Of a stretch of 6,689 nt of DNA, positions 6,534 through 6,689 are shown one piece after another. The stretch lies in contig JALRFZ010000742.1 of assembly GCA_023253615.1 (NCBI GenBank), positions 1 through 6,689 on the forward strand, read 5' to 3'. Both the position numbers and the translations under genes were made by a program. Below the pieces are notes generated by a model. The model saw only the letters and a program-made list of their open reading frames with translations. It had not been told where the DNA came from and ran no database searches. This stretch comes from Verrucomicrobiales bacterium. Lineage in GTDB: Bacteria; Verrucomicrobiota; Verrucomicrobiia; Verrucomicrobiales; DEV007. Each line of letters begins with the position of its first letter. Within the stretch, counting starts at the first letter, position 1.

Positions 6534-6689
6534 ATGGCTCCGAAACGTATTCCTGCTGCTCTCTTTTTCGTGGCTTTGGCCATCAACTCCATGCCGTCCC
6601 TGTCCGGCATGGAGTCATCGCCAGCGCTATCGGCAGCTGGAGAAAACAGCTTCGGACAAGCCTCTGTCCCCCCCCTCCCCGGGCTACCT
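6534..6689 (+). CDS. Start of a probable secreted protein, truncated by the window edge
   Basis: The first 52 codons are visible and open to the right edge. The N-terminus has a basic start (MAPKR), a hydrophobic core (IPAALFFVALAI, 6-17) and small polar residues after it, as in a Sec signal peptide. Cleavage would fall near residue 25 (SLSG/M) or further on near LSAA. There is no lipobox cysteine. The residues after that are Ser/Ala/Gly/Pro-rich with no domain visible. AGGA nine bases upstream supports the ATG. An 11-bp perfect inverted repeat lies at codons 18-28, and a run of eight C at 6668-6675. The function is unknown; an exported protein beside polysaccharide genes could be a surface or export component, but nothing seen shows this. 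Confidence 0.6.
   Translation, partial: MAPKRIPAALFFVALAINSMPSLSGMESSPALSAAGENSFGQASVPPLPGLP
6586..6615. repeat. Perfect 11-bp inverted repeat with 8-base loop
   Basis: Left arm ACTCCATGCCG (6586-6596) and right arm CGGCATGGAGT (6605-6615) are exact reverse complements around TCCCTGTC. The repeat starts 52 bases after the A of the ATG of the last gene, spanning its signal-peptide end. In RNA it would form a stable stem-loop. No T-run follows, so a standard intrinsic terminator is unlikely. Confidence 0.85.

Overview
This is a GC-rich bacterial stretch, densely packed with protein genes and with no RNA gene, insertion sequence or CRISPR array that I can see. It reads as part of a cell-surface polysaccharide or glycan-modification locus. 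It holds an integral-membrane lipid-linked-sugar glycosyltransferase (GT39/PMT_2 type), a SAM-dependent methyltransferase, two family 2 glycosyltransferases of different kinds, a protein resembling polysaccharide deacetylases, and the start of a probable secreted protein. The organism cannot be fixed. Three leaders have no Shine-Dalgarno sequence and are rich in pyrimidines, which is compatible with phyla that use Shine-Dalgarno sequences sparingly (for example Verrucomicrobiota), but this is weak evidence.

Layout from left to right. Positions 1-204 lie past the end of the first clear gene and hold only a doubtful open frame that runs off the left edge on the minus strand. Positions 205-1881 (minus) encode the GT39-like enzyme. 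Thirteen bases from its GTG start, the methyltransferase begins on the plus strand (1895-2641). Eighteen bases beyond its stop is the convergent end of a DPM1/GtrB-like GT2 with a C-terminal membrane domain (2660-3793, minus). A 298-base gap carrying an interrupted inverted repeat separates it from a divergent plus-strand run: a membrane-anchored processive-type GT2 (4092-5255), a His-rich deacetylase-like protein (5331-6404), then an AT-richer gap and a secreted protein truncated by the right edge (6534 onward).

How the genes may work together (inference). The minus-strand GT2 resembles enzymes that load a sugar onto polyprenyl phosphate, and GT39 enzymes use such lipid-linked sugars, so these two genes could form a donor/transferase pair. 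The methyltransferase could modify a sugar or its lipid carrier. The plus-strand GT2 followed by a deacetylase-like protein recalls synthase/deacetylase pairs for amino-sugar polymers. However, the second protein shows no signal peptide, so its substrate would be cytoplasmic or it may do something else.

The points most worth a second look are the uncharacterised His-rich family at 5331-6404 and its pairing with the GT2, a perfect 11-bp inverted repeat just inside the last gene, and the near-abutting divergent starts at 1881/1895. No system here is plainly new in kind.
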